DNA of 15,847 nt from an uncultured Caryophanales bacterium (GCA_946544685.1 CAMNML010000015.1:1-15847); one strand, 5' to 3'; shown: positions 1 to 6,856, counted from the first letter of the stretch. A program made the numbers and translations. The notes: generated by a model from the letters alone, not told the origin.

Positions 1-84
1 GTAATTGTGGACTTTTTATTCAATATATTTATCATTATAGTAGAAATATAAAATAGGTATTCTATACTTTAAGAGGTATTTAAA

Positions 85-933
85 ATGAAAGAAAAATTAT
101 TAATTATTGATGGACATAATTTGTTGTTTCAAATGTTTTATGGTATGCCTAATAAAATTTATAATCAACATAATGTTTCAATCCATGGTGTAATTGGATT
201 TGTTGGTGCATTACTTAAAATAGTAAAATTTAACAATCCTAATTATATTGTTATTCTTTTTGATAAAGAACAGGAAATACAAAGACAAAGTATAAATAAA
301 GAATATAAGGGTAATAGGATTGATTATAATAATGTCCCATTTGATGAAAACCCATTTAGTCAATTAGAAAATATTTATAAAATTTTGGATGAACTTAATA
401 TTAAACATACTGAGGTTGAAGAGGTAGAAACAGATGATATAATAGCAAGTTATTGTTTTAGGTATATGAATGAATATGATATTGTTATTAGCTCTTTTGA
501 TACTGATTTTTATAGTTTGGTAAATGATAGTGTTAAGGTTTTTAGGTATAGAGGAAAAAATAGCCAAATCATTGATGGCGAATTTGTAAAGCGTAAGTTT
601 AATATAGAACCAAAGTATTTTGCAGATTATAAGGCGTTGATTGGCGATGCGAGCGATAATATTAAAGGTGTAAATGGTATTGGTCCGAAAACTGCTGCTT
701 TCTTGATTAATAATTATGGCAATATTGAAAATATTATACTTCATGTAGATGATATAGAGAATGTTAATTTAAGGAAAAAAATAGTAGAAAATATAGAGTT
801 GCTAAGAGAAAATATAACTTTAATAAAATATATTAATGAACATGTTTTACCATTTGATATTGATGAATTAAAAATGAATTTTTCAGAAGAACAGAAAACA
901 ATGGATTTATTAAAAAAAACCGGAATAAAGTAA
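85..933 (+). CDS. Stand-alone 5'-3' exonuclease (Pol I N-terminal / FEN-like)
   Basis: This 282-residue protein is the 5' nuclease domain of DNA polymerase I without a polymerase part, the ExoIX/YpcP type that removes 5' flaps and RNA primers. Acidic metal-binding positions fit the family: D9 (in IIDGHN), D60, E115, D117 and D118 (ETDD), D139 and D141 (FDTD), D188 and D191 (GDASDN). A helix-hairpin-helix DNA-binding segment follows directly (GVNGIGPKTAA, about residues 195-205). The length is normal for stand-alone members. The ATG is preceded by AAGAGG at 71-76, 8 nt upstream. It is probably monocistronic: a hairpin lies 35 nt downstream and the next gene is a convergent tRNA. I see no convincing -35/-10 pair in the 84 upstream bases; TAAAAT (49-54) and TATACT (63-68) are weak options. 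Family assignment is firm; the cellular role is inferred from the family. Confidence 0.93.
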   Translation: MKEKLLIIDGHNLLFQMFYGMPNKIYNQHNVSIHGVIGFVGALLKIVKFNNPNYIVILFDKEQEIQRQSINKEYKGNRIDYNNVPFDENPFSQLENIYKILDELNIKHTEVEEVETDDIIASYCFRYMNEYDIVISSFDTDFYSLVNDSVKVFRYRGKNSQIIDGEFVKRKFNIEPKYFADYKALIGDASDNIKGVNGIGPKTAAFLINNYGNIENIILHVDDIENVNLRKKIVENIELLRENITLIKYINEHVLPFDIDELKMNFSEEQKTMDLLKKTGIK

Positions 934-968
934 TTTTTTGTTTTAAAATTAAAAATTAGCGTAAATAA

Positions 969-992
969 AAACTTGAACAACTGTCCAAGTTT
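969..992. terminator. Bidirectional terminator between exonuclease and tRNA-Glu
   Basis: A 10-bp stem (969-978 with 983-992, one G-U pair on the minus-strand RNA) encloses a 4-nt loop. On the minus strand it is followed by a U-rich run ending the tRNA transcript, and on the plus strand by GTTTTC. It lies between two convergent genes and can serve both. Confidence 0.7.
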
Positions 993-1002
993 GTTTTCTA
1001 TA

Positions 1003-1079
1003 TGGTAGTCTGTACGGGATTCGGACCCGTGTATGCTGCCTTGAGAGGGCAGTGTGTTAAACCACTTCACCAACAGACC
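1003..1079 (-). tRNA. tRNA-Glu (anticodon CTC)
   Basis: The reverse strand folds into a complete cloverleaf of 77 nt including an encoded CCA end (1003-1005). The acceptor stem GGTCTGT/ACAGACT is 7 bp and ends in a G1-U72 wobble. The D stem is 3 bp with G18-G19 in the loop. The anticodon stem CTGCC/GGCAG carries the loop CTCTCAA, giving anticodon CTC, which reads GAG. The T stem ACGGG/CCCGT is 5 bp. The whole sequence resembles Firmicutes tRNA-Glu. Two oddities: the T loop is TCCGAAT, so position 55 is C and not the near-universal U (pseudouridine), and a CTC isoacceptor is not required in so AT-rich a genome. It has its own promoter (1098-1126) and terminator. Confidence 0.93.
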
Positions 1080-1097
1080 AATTTAAATAACATATTC

Positions 1098-1126
1098 ATT
1101 TTATCATAAATGTTTTATTTATACAA
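1098..1126 (-). promoter_or_regulatory. Promoter of tRNA-Glu
   Basis: On the minus strand, -35 TTGTAT (1121-1126), a 17-bp spacer ending in TGA, and -10 TAAAAT (1098-1103) form an extended -10 promoter. The predicted start lies about 10-12 nt before the first tRNA base. Confidence 0.65.
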
Positions 1127-1162
1127 TTATTTTTAAAAAAATATTTTAATTTTATTGAAATG

Positions 1163-1171
1163 TGCTATAAT
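1163..1171 (+). promoter_or_regulatory. Extended -10 promoter for the 77-aa gene
   Basis: TGC directly precedes a perfect TATAAT (1166-1171), 23 nt before the ATG. No good -35 hexamer is present at 17 bp, which is typical of extended -10 promoters. Confidence 0.65.
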
Positions 1172-1194
1172 ATATAAAAAAATGAGGGATTATT

Positions 1195-1428
1195 ATGAAT
1201 TATGATGAATTTTTTAAAGAACTTCCTGAAGAAATTACTGCAGAATATGTTGAATTTATGATTGATAAAATTAGATATTCTTTCTTTTGGGGACTTGATA
1301 TTTGGTTTCCAAAAAATGCAGAGGGAGAATCAGATGAATCACTAGAAATTTACTATCCAGAGTTTTCTAAAGGCAGACAACTTGTTTATCGTCAAGAAAC
1401 AAATGGTAAAAAATATTTTTCGAATTAA
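1195..1428 (+). CDS. Small hypothetical protein (77 aa)
   Basis: I do not recognise this 77-residue acidic soluble protein. It has no signal peptide or membrane segment. It starts with an acidic helix-like stretch (EFFKELPEEI) and contains an aromatic-rich middle (SFFWGLDIWFP). It is supported as a real gene by an extended -10 promoter 23 nt upstream, a GAGGG Shine-Dalgarno (1184-1188) 6 nt before the ATG, and a strong terminator whose stem begins inside the stop codon. It is therefore a single-gene transcription unit. No neighbour suggests a function. Confidence 0.75.
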   Translation: MNYDEFFKELPEEITAEYVEFMIDKIRYSFFWGLDIWFPKNAEGESDESLEIYYPEFSKGRQLVYRQETNGKKYFSN

Positions 1429-1453
1429 TAGTTATTTTTATAACTATTTTTTT
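1427..1453 (+). terminator. Rho-independent terminator of the 77-aa gene
   Basis: A perfect 9-bp AATAGTTAT/ATAACTATT stem (1427-1435 with 1440-1448) has a TTTT loop and is followed by five T. The stem overlaps the last two bases of the stop codon. Confidence 0.85.
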
Positions 1454-1479
1454 GTGTTATTATTATATTGGGTGTTAGT

Positions 1480-2361
1480 ATGATTTTAAATGTTAGCGGA
1501 AGAACTGATATTGTTGCTTTTTATAGTGAATGGTTTATGAATAGATATAGGGATGGTTTTGTTGATGTTAGAAATCCTTTTTATAAGAAAAGTGTTAGTA
1601 GAATTTATTTTTCTAATGTTGATTTAATTTTATTTTGTACTAAGAATCCTATTCCTATTGTTAAGTATTTAAGTGAAATTGATAAGCCAATTGTTTTTCA
1701 TGTTACTTTAACTCCTTATAAGAAAGATATTGAGCCTAATGTTCCTCCTAAAGGACTAGTTATAGAGGCTATTAAAAAGATTTCTTCTATTATTGGTAGT
1801 GATAATGTTTATATAAGGTATGATCCAATATTTATTAATGATAAGTATAGTATAGATTATCATATTAAAGCATTTGATAATATGTGTAAGTTATTAAATG
1901 GGTATGTTAAGCATATTATTGTTTCTTTTATTGATGATTATAAGAATGTTAGAAATAATAAGGATTGTTTAAATTATAAAGAATTAAGTGATTCTGATTA
2001 TAGAGCGGTTGGTATTAATTTTAGTAGTAGCGCTTCTAATAATGGAATGACTGTTCAGACTTGTTGTGAGGAAAATAATCTAGTAGAATATGGTTTTATT
2101 AAGGGAGAGTGTATGTCTTTTAATTTGGCTTATAAGTTAACTCATAAGACTGATTTTAAGAAGTGGAAAGAAAGACCTTGCGGTTGTGTAAGTATGGTAG
2201 ATATTGGTGTATATAATAGTTGTAGACATTTTTGCAAGTATTGTTATGCCAATTTTGATGAAGGAAAAGTCAATCATAATTATTCTTTACATAATCCTAA
2301 TAGCAGTTTATTAATTGGTGAATTATCTAGTGATGATATTATTAAGGAAAGAGTTAAATAG
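1480..2361 (+). CDS. DUF1848 family radical-SAM-like protein
   Basis: The 293-residue product matches the DUF1848 family from its N-terminal MILNVSGRTDIVAFYSEW to a cysteine cluster near its C-terminus. That cluster, C248-x3-C252-x2-C255 (CRHFCKYC, counted from this ATG), has the spacing of the radical SAM [4Fe-4S] motif, but lies at the C-terminal end and not the N-terminal one; this is a known feature of the family. Other conserved elements are FCTKNP (about residues 52-57), IRYDPIF and the CGC near residue 234-236. The substrate is unknown. I chose ATG 1480 over a TTG at 1468 because GGGTG (1470-1474) sits at Shine-Dalgarno distance before the ATG and the family starts there. It lies upstream of the Pol Y/YolD pair but is separated from it by a palindrome and a terminator. 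Confidence 0.9.
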   Translation: MILNVSGRTDIVAFYSEWFMNRYRDGFVDVRNPFYKKSVSRIYFSNVDLILFCTKNPIPIVKYLSEIDKPIVFHVTLTPYKKDIEPNVPPKGLVIEAIKKISSIIGSDNVYIRYDPIFINDKYSIDYHIKAFDNMCKLLNGYVKHIIVSFIDDYKNVRNNKDCLNYKELSDSDYRAVGINFSSSASNNGMTVQTCCEENNLVEYGFIKGECMSFNLAYKLTHKTDFKKWKERPCGCVSMVDIGVYNSCRHFCKYCYANFDEGKVNHNYSLHNPNSSLLIGELSSDDIIKERVK

Positions 2362-2387
2362 ATTATATAAACTGGTTGTTTGAAATT

Positions 2388-2416
2388 TGAACTATTAAGA
2401 ATTTCTTAATAGTTCA
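2388..2416. repeat. Perfect 13-bp inverted repeat (3-nt loop)
   Basis: TGAACTATTAAGA (2388-2400) and its exact complement (2404-2416) flank ATT. No T tract follows on either strand, so it does not look like an intrinsic terminator. It lies 27 nt after the DUF1848 stop and about 60 nt before the Pol Y promoter. It could be an mRNA 3'-end stem or a protein-binding palindrome. Confidence 0.75.
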
Positions 2417-2449
2417 GAAGAATATGGGTATTTAGTTATGGAAAAATTT

Positions 2450-2474
2450 AGTAGATTATTTATCTACTTTTTTT
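2450..2474 (+). terminator. Terminator before the Pol Y promoter
   Basis: A 7-bp AGTAGAT/ATCTACT stem (2450-2456 with 2462-2468) with a 5-nt loop is followed by six T. It closes the DUF1848 transcript just before the next promoter. Confidence 0.8.
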
Positions 2475-2475
2475 C

Positions 2476-2504
2476 TTGTGTTGCATACATTTGTTTGGTA
2501 TAAT
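2476..2504 (+). promoter_or_regulatory. Promoter of the Pol Y-YolD operon
   Basis: -35 TTGTGT (2476-2481), a 17-bp spacer ending in TGG, and a perfect TATAAT (2499-2504). The same TTTGGTATAAT string recurs at 4417-4427 and 7826-7836. I see no GAACN4GTTC LexA/DinR box overlapping it, although UvrX-type genes are often SOS-controlled. Confidence 0.75.
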
Positions 2505-2524
2505 TTATATAGTGTGGTGGTAAT

Positions 2525-3994
2525 ATGAGTAGAGTTTATTGTTGCATTGATTTAAAGAGTTTTTATGCTTCTGTTGAGTGTATGGAAAGAGGACTTGATC
2601 CTATTACTACTAATTTAGTTGTTGCTGATAAGGAAAGAACAGAGAAGACTATTTGTTTAGCTGTAAGTCCTTCTTTAAAACAATATGGTATTCCTGGTAG
2701 AGCAAGACTTTTTGAAGTTGTACAAAAGGTTAGAGAGATTAATTATGAAAGAAGGAAACGTGCTTATAAATTTACTGGTAAGTCTTATAGTGATATAGAA
2801 TTAAAAAATAATAAAAAGTTAGAACTTGATTATATAGTTGCGACTCCTAGAATGGGTTTATATATGAAATACAGCACTCGTATTTATGATGTTTATCTTA
2901 AGTATTTATCACCTGATGATATTTATGTTTATTCTATTGATGAAGTGTTTTGTGATATTACTAATTATTTAAAATATTATAAAATGAGTCCTAGAGAGTT
3001 AGTTACTAAGATACTTTTAGATATTTTAAAAACAACAGGTATTACAGCTACTGCAGGTGTTGGTACTAATTTATATTTGGCTAAGATTTCTATGGATATA
3101 GTAGCTAAACATGTTGATGTTGATAAAAATGGTGTTAGAATTGCTTTTTTGGATGAAAGAAAATATAGAGAATTATTATGGAATCATAAGCCTTTAACTG
3201 ATTTTTGGAGAGTTGGTAATGGTTATTCTAAGAAGTTAAATGATCATAATATGTATACTATGGGAGATATTTGTAGGTGCTCTATTAATAATGTTAATTT
3301 ATTATATAAATTGTTTGGTGTTAATGCGGAATTGTTAATTGATCATGCTTGGGGATATGAACCTTGTACAATTGATGAAATAAAGAAATATAAACCACAA
3401 TCTAATAGTTTAACTTCTGGACAAGTTTTACATTGTGCTTATAATTTTTCTAAGGCTAGACTTATTATTAGAGAAATGATTGATTTATTGTCTTTAGAAA
3501 TGGTTGAAAAGAATGTAGTTAGTGATAATATTGTTTTAACTGTTGGATATGATATAACTTCTCCTTCATATGATGGTGAGTATTCTATTGATAGATATGG
3601 TAGAACTGTTCCTAAGAGTGCTCATGGAACTGTTAGACTTCCTTATAAGACTTCTTCTAGTAAAATTATGAGTGAAAAAGTATTAGAATTATATGACAAG
3701 ATTGTTAATAAGAAATTATTAGTTAAAAGGATTAATATAGGAGTTAATAATATTGTTAGTTATGATTCTGTTAAGGATTTAGAACATCATGAACAGTTAG
3801 ATATTTTTTCCAATTATGAAGAGATTAATTCTAAAAATGATAGAGTCTTAGAAGAAAATGAAAATAAGTTACAACATGTTATGTTAGATATTAAGAAGAA
3901 GTATGGTAAGAATTCTATTTTGAAAGCTATGAATTTAAGTGAAGGAGCGACTACTATTGATAGAAATAAGCAAATAGGAGGTCATAGGGAGTGA
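2525..3994 (+). CDS. Y-family DNA polymerase, UvrX/UmuC type
   Basis: This 489-residue protein is a translesion polymerase of the UvrX (YqjW) subgroup that pairs with YolD proteins in Firmicutes. The palm motif CIDLKSFYASVE supplies D9 and the steric-gate-region tyrosine Y14; YSIDEVF supplies D139 and E140. The Y-family HhH/thumb and little-finger regions follow to about residue 412. QLDIF at 424-428 is a beta-clamp-binding motif of the QLxLF type. The C-terminal tail (KKKYGKNSILK... to IGGHRE, 457-489) is characteristic of this subgroup. The length is full and no catalytic residue is missing. GGTGG (2516-2520) lies just before the ATG. The YolD gene begins 4 nt after the stop, and its Shine-Dalgarno lies inside this gene's last codons, so the two are translationally coupled. 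Confidence 0.95.
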   Translation: MSRVYCCIDLKSFYASVECMERGLDPITTNLVVADKERTEKTICLAVSPSLKQYGIPGRARLFEVVQKVREINYERRKRAYKFTGKSYSDIELKNNKKLELDYIVATPRMGLYMKYSTRIYDVYLKYLSPDDIYVYSIDEVFCDITNYLKYYKMSPRELVTKILLDILKTTGITATAGVGTNLYLAKISMDIVAKHVDVDKNGVRIAFLDERKYRELLWNHKPLTDFWRVGNGYSKKLNDHNMYTMGDICRCSINNVNLLYKLFGVNAELLIDHAWGYEPCTIDEIKKYKPQSNSLTSGQVLHCAYNFSKARLIIREMIDLLSLEMVEKNVVSDNIVLTVGYDITSPSYDGEYSIDRYGRTVPKSAHGTVRLPYKTSSSKIMSEKVLELYDKIVNKKLLVKRINIGVNNIVSYDSVKDLEHHEQLDIFSNYEEINSKNDRVLEENENKLQHVMLDIKKKYGKNSILKAMNLSEGATTIDRNKQIGGHRE

Positions 3995-3998
3995 TAAT

Positions 3999-4406
3999 AT
4001 GTATGATGATATAATTGATATTAAGTATCCTTTTGATTTAGGACATAAAAGAATGAGTAATTATGAAAGATGCGCTCAATTTATGCCTTTTAGTGCTTTG
4101 GTTGGATATAAAGAGGCTGTTATTGAGACTGCTAGAATTACTGATAAAAAGATTATTTTAGATGAAGAGACTAAGGAAATTCTTGATAATAAAATTAGTT
4201 TAATTAAGTCTAAATTGTCTTTAAAACCTGTTGTTTCTATTACATATTTTGTTCCTGATAAAAGTAAGTCTGGTGGTAGTTATAAAAGTATTAAGGGTAT
4301 TATTAAGAAAATAGATTTATATAAAGGAATTATTGTTATTGATGATATAAAAATATTTATTAATAGTATAATTGATATTGATGGTGATATGTTTGATATT
4401 GTTTGA
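3999..4406 (+). CDS. YolD-like protein, Pol Y partner
   Basis: The 135-residue product carries the YolD-family signature at residues 16-34 (HKRMSNYERCAQFMPFSAL). YolD-like proteins are thought to be UmuD-like partners of UvrX-type polymerases and are nearly always encoded directly downstream, as here. The C-terminal half alternates charged and beta-rich segments (VVSITYFVP, KGIIVIDDIKIFI), compatible with the small domain of the family. It starts 4 nt after the polymerase stop with GGGAG as Shine-Dalgarno in the preceding gene. The promoter of the next gene overlaps this gene's last codons, so the operon probably ends here without a visible hairpin. Confidence 0.92.
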   Translation: MYDDIIDIKYPFDLGHKRMSNYERCAQFMPFSALVGYKEAVIETARITDKKIILDEETKEILDNKISLIKSKLSLKPVVSITYFVPDKSKSGGSYKSIKGIIKKIDLYKGIIVIDDIKIFINSIIDIDGDMFDIV

Positions 4407-4427
4407 TTATATTTAGTTTGGTATAAT
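4399..4427 (+). promoter_or_regulatory. Promoter of the iron-sulfur flavoprotein gene
   Basis: -35 TTGTTT (4399-4404) overlaps the end of the YolD gene; after a 17-bp spacer ending in TGG comes TATAAT (4422-4427). The predicted start is at about 4434, the first G of the Shine-Dalgarno. Confidence 0.7.
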
Positions 4428-4443
4428 TTAAATGGAGGTATTT

Positions 4444-5067
4444 ATGAAAGTATTATTATTAAATGGTAGTCCAAAGGTTAATGGTTGTACTGCTCGTGCT
4501 TTAAAGGAAGTTGGTGATACTTTAATTAGCCAAGGAATTGAGGTTAAGACTATTCAAGTTGGAAGTAAAGATATAAGGGGCTGTATTGCTTGTAATAAGT
4601 GTAAGACTGATGATAAGTGTGTTTTTGATGATTTGGTTAATGAGGTTGCTTTAGAATTTGAGAGCGCTGATGGGATAGTTGTAGGTACTCCAGTTTATTA
4701 TGCAGGTGCTAATGGTAATATTATTTCTTTTTTAGATAGATTGTTTTATAGTACTCATTTTGATAAGTCTATGAAGGTTGGTGCTTCTGTTATTTCTTCC
4801 AGAAGAGGTGGAAGTACTTCTGCTTATGATGAGATTAATAAGTATTTTGGTATATCTAATATGCCTATTGTTTCTAGCACTTATTGGAATGAGGTTCATG
4901 GTTTTACTTCTGATGATGTTGAAAAGGATTTGGAAGGATTACAAACTATGAGAAATTTAGCTAGAAATATGGCTTTTATGATTAAATGTATTAATTTAGG
5001 AAAAGAAAAATATGGAATGCCTAATGTAGAAAGGGAATATCATACTAGTTTTAGTGATGGTTTATAG
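4444..5067 (+). CDS. Flavodoxin-fold iron-sulfur flavoprotein / NADPH-dependent FMN reductase
   Basis: The 207-residue product begins with a beta strand and FMN-phosphate loop (MKVLLLNGSPKVNG) and has the flavodoxin-like segment ADGIVVGTPVYYAGANG. Between them is a compact cysteine motif C47-x2-C50-x2-C53-x5-C59 (CIACNKCKTDDKC). This spacing matches the [4Fe-4S] ligand motif of archaeal iron-sulfur flavoproteins, and many bacterial NAD(P)H-dependent oxidoreductases carry it. The role is therefore electron transfer or reduction of a small quinone- or nitro-like substrate; the substrate is unknown. I chose ATG 4444 over ATG 4432 because the upstream ATG overlaps the GGAGG Shine-Dalgarno (4434-4438), which is well spaced for 4444, and because the family starts at MKVLLLNGSP. 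It follows Pol Y-YolD but has its own promoter. Confidence 0.9.
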   Translation: MKVLLLNGSPKVNGCTARALKEVGDTLISQGIEVKTIQVGSKDIRGCIACNKCKTDDKCVFDDLVNEVALEFESADGIVVGTPVYYAGANGNIISFLDRLFYSTHFDKSMKVGASVISSRRGGSTSAYDEINKYFGISNMPIVSSTYWNEVHGFTSDDVEKDLEGLQTMRNLARNMAFMIKCINLGKEKYGMPNVEREYHTSFSDGL

Positions 5068-5096
5068 TTTTTTATAATTGTTTTGTATGGTGATTT

Positions 5097-5369
5097 ATGA
5101 GTGGATATAATTTAAATCAATTAAGGATTTTAAGAGATTATTTTGATGATGGAGGGATTAATGAATTTTTAAAAATTGTTAGTCCTTCATGTTCTTGTTA
5201 TGAGCTAGAGATACTTGCTAAAGCATTTAAAATGGGAATTGATGTAAGTGATTTAGTTAATTGCCATGTATCTTATGATTGCTTAATATTATTATGTGAT
5301 TCTAAGATGAAGGGTATTGATATTAAAGGCCTTGGAAATGAATTTGTAGGTATTGATTTATTAAAGTAA
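5097..5369 (+). CDS. Repeat-type hypothetical protein, probably the 5' part of a broken gene
   Basis: The 90-codon frame starts at ATG 5097 with GGTGAT (5089-5094) ahead of it. I cannot name it. It contains units of about 26 residues marked by GID(V/I)-x-x-L (GIDVSDL and, 26 residues later, GIDIKGL), resembling the short G-L-D-V-S repeats common in gut Firmicutes proteins of unknown function. The frame meets TAA at 5367-5369, but the same frame continues open to 5558 and carries the next units of the same repeat. The simplest reading is that this is the N-terminal part of a 153-codon gene with one nonsense codon. It lies 29 nt after the flavoprotein gene and may be co-transcribed. Confidence 0.65.
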   Translation: MSGYNLNQLRILRDYFDDGGINEFLKIVSPSCSCYELEILAKAFKMGIDVSDLVNCHVSYDCLILLCDSKMKGIDIKGLGNEFVGIDLLK

Positions 5370-5558
5370 ATTTTGGTAATTAAAAGTGAAAATCCAAATG
5401 TTGATATGTCATTTGTTAGTGATTTAAGTTTTAATGATTGTAAAACTATGATTGCTGATTATAGGTTGTACGGAGTAAGTATTTTTGATAAGTATCGTGA
5501 AAAAGTTCAAATAAATAAGCAAATGATTAATACTGAGCTTAATTACGTTAAGAAATAA
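5370..5558 (+). pseudogene. In-frame continuation of the repeat gene after an internal TAA
   Basis: Directly after the TAA at 5367-5369 the same frame runs on for 62 codons to TAA 5556-5558. It holds two further repeat-like units (NVDMSFV and, 25 residues later, GVSIFDKY) spaced like those upstream. The only nearby start is a TTG at 5373 with no Shine-Dalgarno, so independent translation is unlikely. I read 5097-5558 as one gene with a single premature stop; stop-codon readthrough or a sequencing error are alternatives. Confidence 0.55.
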
Positions 5559-5577
5559 ATAGTTTTATTCAATTTGT

Positions 5578-5606
5578 TTGACATGTACTTTAATTTATTA
5601 TAAAAT
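5578..5606 (+). promoter_or_regulatory. Consensus promoter of the SPFH gene
   Basis: A perfect TTGACA (5578-5583), a 17-bp spacer and TAAAAT (5601-5606): one of the two best sigma-A-type promoters in the window, suggesting strong constitutive expression. Confidence 0.85.
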
Positions 5607-5657
5607 TATATATGTAGTAGGTGAATAATGTTCATCTTAAAAGAAAAGAGGTTATAT

Positions 5658-6800
5658 ATGGGTTTAATTACTGCAGCAATAAGTGCTACTGCAACTACAG
5701 TTGGTGATCAATTTAAAGAGGTCGTATCTTGTCCAGAAGTTGATAATAATGTTATTATTCAAAGAGGTGTTGTTAACCATGGTTCTGGAAATATGGTTTA
5801 CAGTGAAGGAGTTATTTCTAAAGGAAGTAAAATAATTGTTCCTCAAGGAATGGCTATGATGATTATTGATAATGGTCAAATAGTTGAATTTACTGATACT
5901 CCTGGTGATTATTCATGGGATAGTAGTACTGAACCAAGTGTTTTTTCTGGTAAATTAGGAAAAAGCATTGTTGATTCTATTAAAACAATTGGAAAACGTA
6001 TTACTTATGGTGGTCAAAGTGCTAAAGATCAAAGAGTATATTATGTAAATATCAAGACTTTACCAGCAATAACATATGGTTCTCAACAACCAGAAACTAT
6101 TGTAGATCCAGTTTATGGAAGTGTTGAAGTTACATACAATGGTGAGTTTAATATTAAAGTTGATGATCCTGTTATTTTAGTAAATACAATGTTAGGAGCA
6201 AATCCTAAAGATACTTTAACTTTTGATGATATTTTTTCAACAGAGGGAAGAAATATTTTAAAAGGAAAATTCGCTCAAAAGATTAGTGAGGCTATTAATG
6301 AAGTAATGTCAGTTAATAATATTTCATTTAATAGAATTCAAGGACAAAGATCTGCAATTGCTGATAAAATGAATACTTTATTGAATGAAGATTGGCATGA
6401 AAAATATGGTATTGTTGTTGATAGAGAAGTTACTATTAATATTAATGCTAGTGAAGAAGCTAGAGCTCAAATTCGTGAAATTGATAAAGTTAGAGGTATG
6501 GCTAATGCTGAGTCTGAAAGAGTTGGTATTATGAGCGATGCTTATAGCAAAAATTTACAAGGTTCTATGGCTGCTGCTGCAGGAGAAGCTATGCTTCATG
6601 CTGCTGATAATCAAAACGGTGCTATGGGAGGATTTGTTGGAATGGGTATGGCTAATGCTGGTACTCAGATGGCAGCTGGTATGATTAATAATTTACCTGG
6701 AGCACAACAAACAAGTTCATCTAATAGATTCTGTCCTAATTGTGGTGCTGCTGCATCAGATACAGCTAAGTTCTGTACTCAATGTGGTCAACAATTATAA
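5658..6800 (+). CDS. SPFH-domain protein with C-terminal zinc ribbon (YdjI-like)
   Basis: The 380-residue product begins MGLITAAISATATTVGDQFKE and matches the YdjI-like branch of the SPFH/stomatin superfamily (also called 'virion core protein'). SPFH proteins form membrane-associated oligomers. Residues 1-270 hold the SPFH beta-rich region; a helical AEARAQIREID...AESERVG stretch follows, then a Gly/Ala/Met-rich linker, and a zinc ribbon with C359-x2-C362 and C373-x2-C376 at the end. No transmembrane segment is obvious. The start is ambiguous. ATG 5658 has AGAGG (5647-5651) and fits the family's N-terminus; in-frame ATG 5628 has AGGTGA (5619-5624) and fits the short leader given by the promoter, adding MFILKEKRLY. 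The next gene encodes a multipass membrane protein, as is common beside this family, and may be its membrane partner. Confidence 0.9.
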   Translation: MGLITAAISATATTVGDQFKEVVSCPEVDNNVIIQRGVVNHGSGNMVYSEGVISKGSKIIVPQGMAMMIIDNGQIVEFTDTPGDYSWDSSTEPSVFSGKLGKSIVDSIKTIGKRITYGGQSAKDQRVYYVNIKTLPAITYGSQQPETIVDPVYGSVEVTYNGEFNIKVDDPVILVNTMLGANPKDTLTFDDIFSTEGRNILKGKFAQKISEAINEVMSVNNISFNRIQGQRSAIADKMNTLLNEDWHEKYGIVVDREVTININASEEARAQIREIDKVRGMANAESERVGIMSDAYSKNLQGSMAAAAGEAMLHAADNQNGAMGGFVGMGMANAGTQMAAGMINNLPGAQQTSSSNRFCPNCGAAASDTAKFCTQCGQQL

Positions 6801-6826
6801 GGTTAAGTTTATACTTAATCTTTTTT
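6801..6826 (+). terminator. Terminator of the SPFH gene
   Basis: An 8-bp stem with one G-U pair (6801-6808 with 6813-6820), loop TTAT, then six T, starting at the base after the stop codon. Confidence 0.85.
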
Positions 6827-6827
6827 G

Positions 6828-6856
6828 TTGTATTTTTTAAAGTTTAATTGTATAAT
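6828..6856 (+). promoter_or_regulatory. Promoter of the YIP1-like membrane protein gene
   Basis: -35 TTGTAT (6828-6833), 17-bp spacer, perfect TATAAT (6851-6856). The -35 begins one base after the T tract of the preceding terminator. Confidence 0.8.

Noticed and set aside
364..744. Minus-strand frame of 126 codons within the exonuclease gene
   Set aside because: It is fully antisense to a gene with clear catalytic motifs and has no ribosome binding site; long antisense frames are common in AT-rich coding DNA.
741..1073. Minus-strand frame of 110 codons antisense to the exonuclease gene
   Set aside because: It begins inside the tRNA-Glu gene, has no Shine-Dalgarno and runs antisense to a well-supported gene.
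2439..2504. 21-codon plus-strand frame starting at ATG 2439
   Set aside because: It reads through the terminator hairpin and the Pol Y promoter and has no Shine-Dalgarno.
2476..2524. LexA/DinR box in front of the UvrX-YolD operon
   Set aside because: No GAACN4GTTC-like site is present between the -35 and the start codon; the palindrome at 2388-2416 has a different form.
5664..5879. Minus-strand frame of 71 codons in the SPFH gene
   Set aside because: Antisense to a conserved gene; low-complexity Asn/Ser/Thr product with no start signals.
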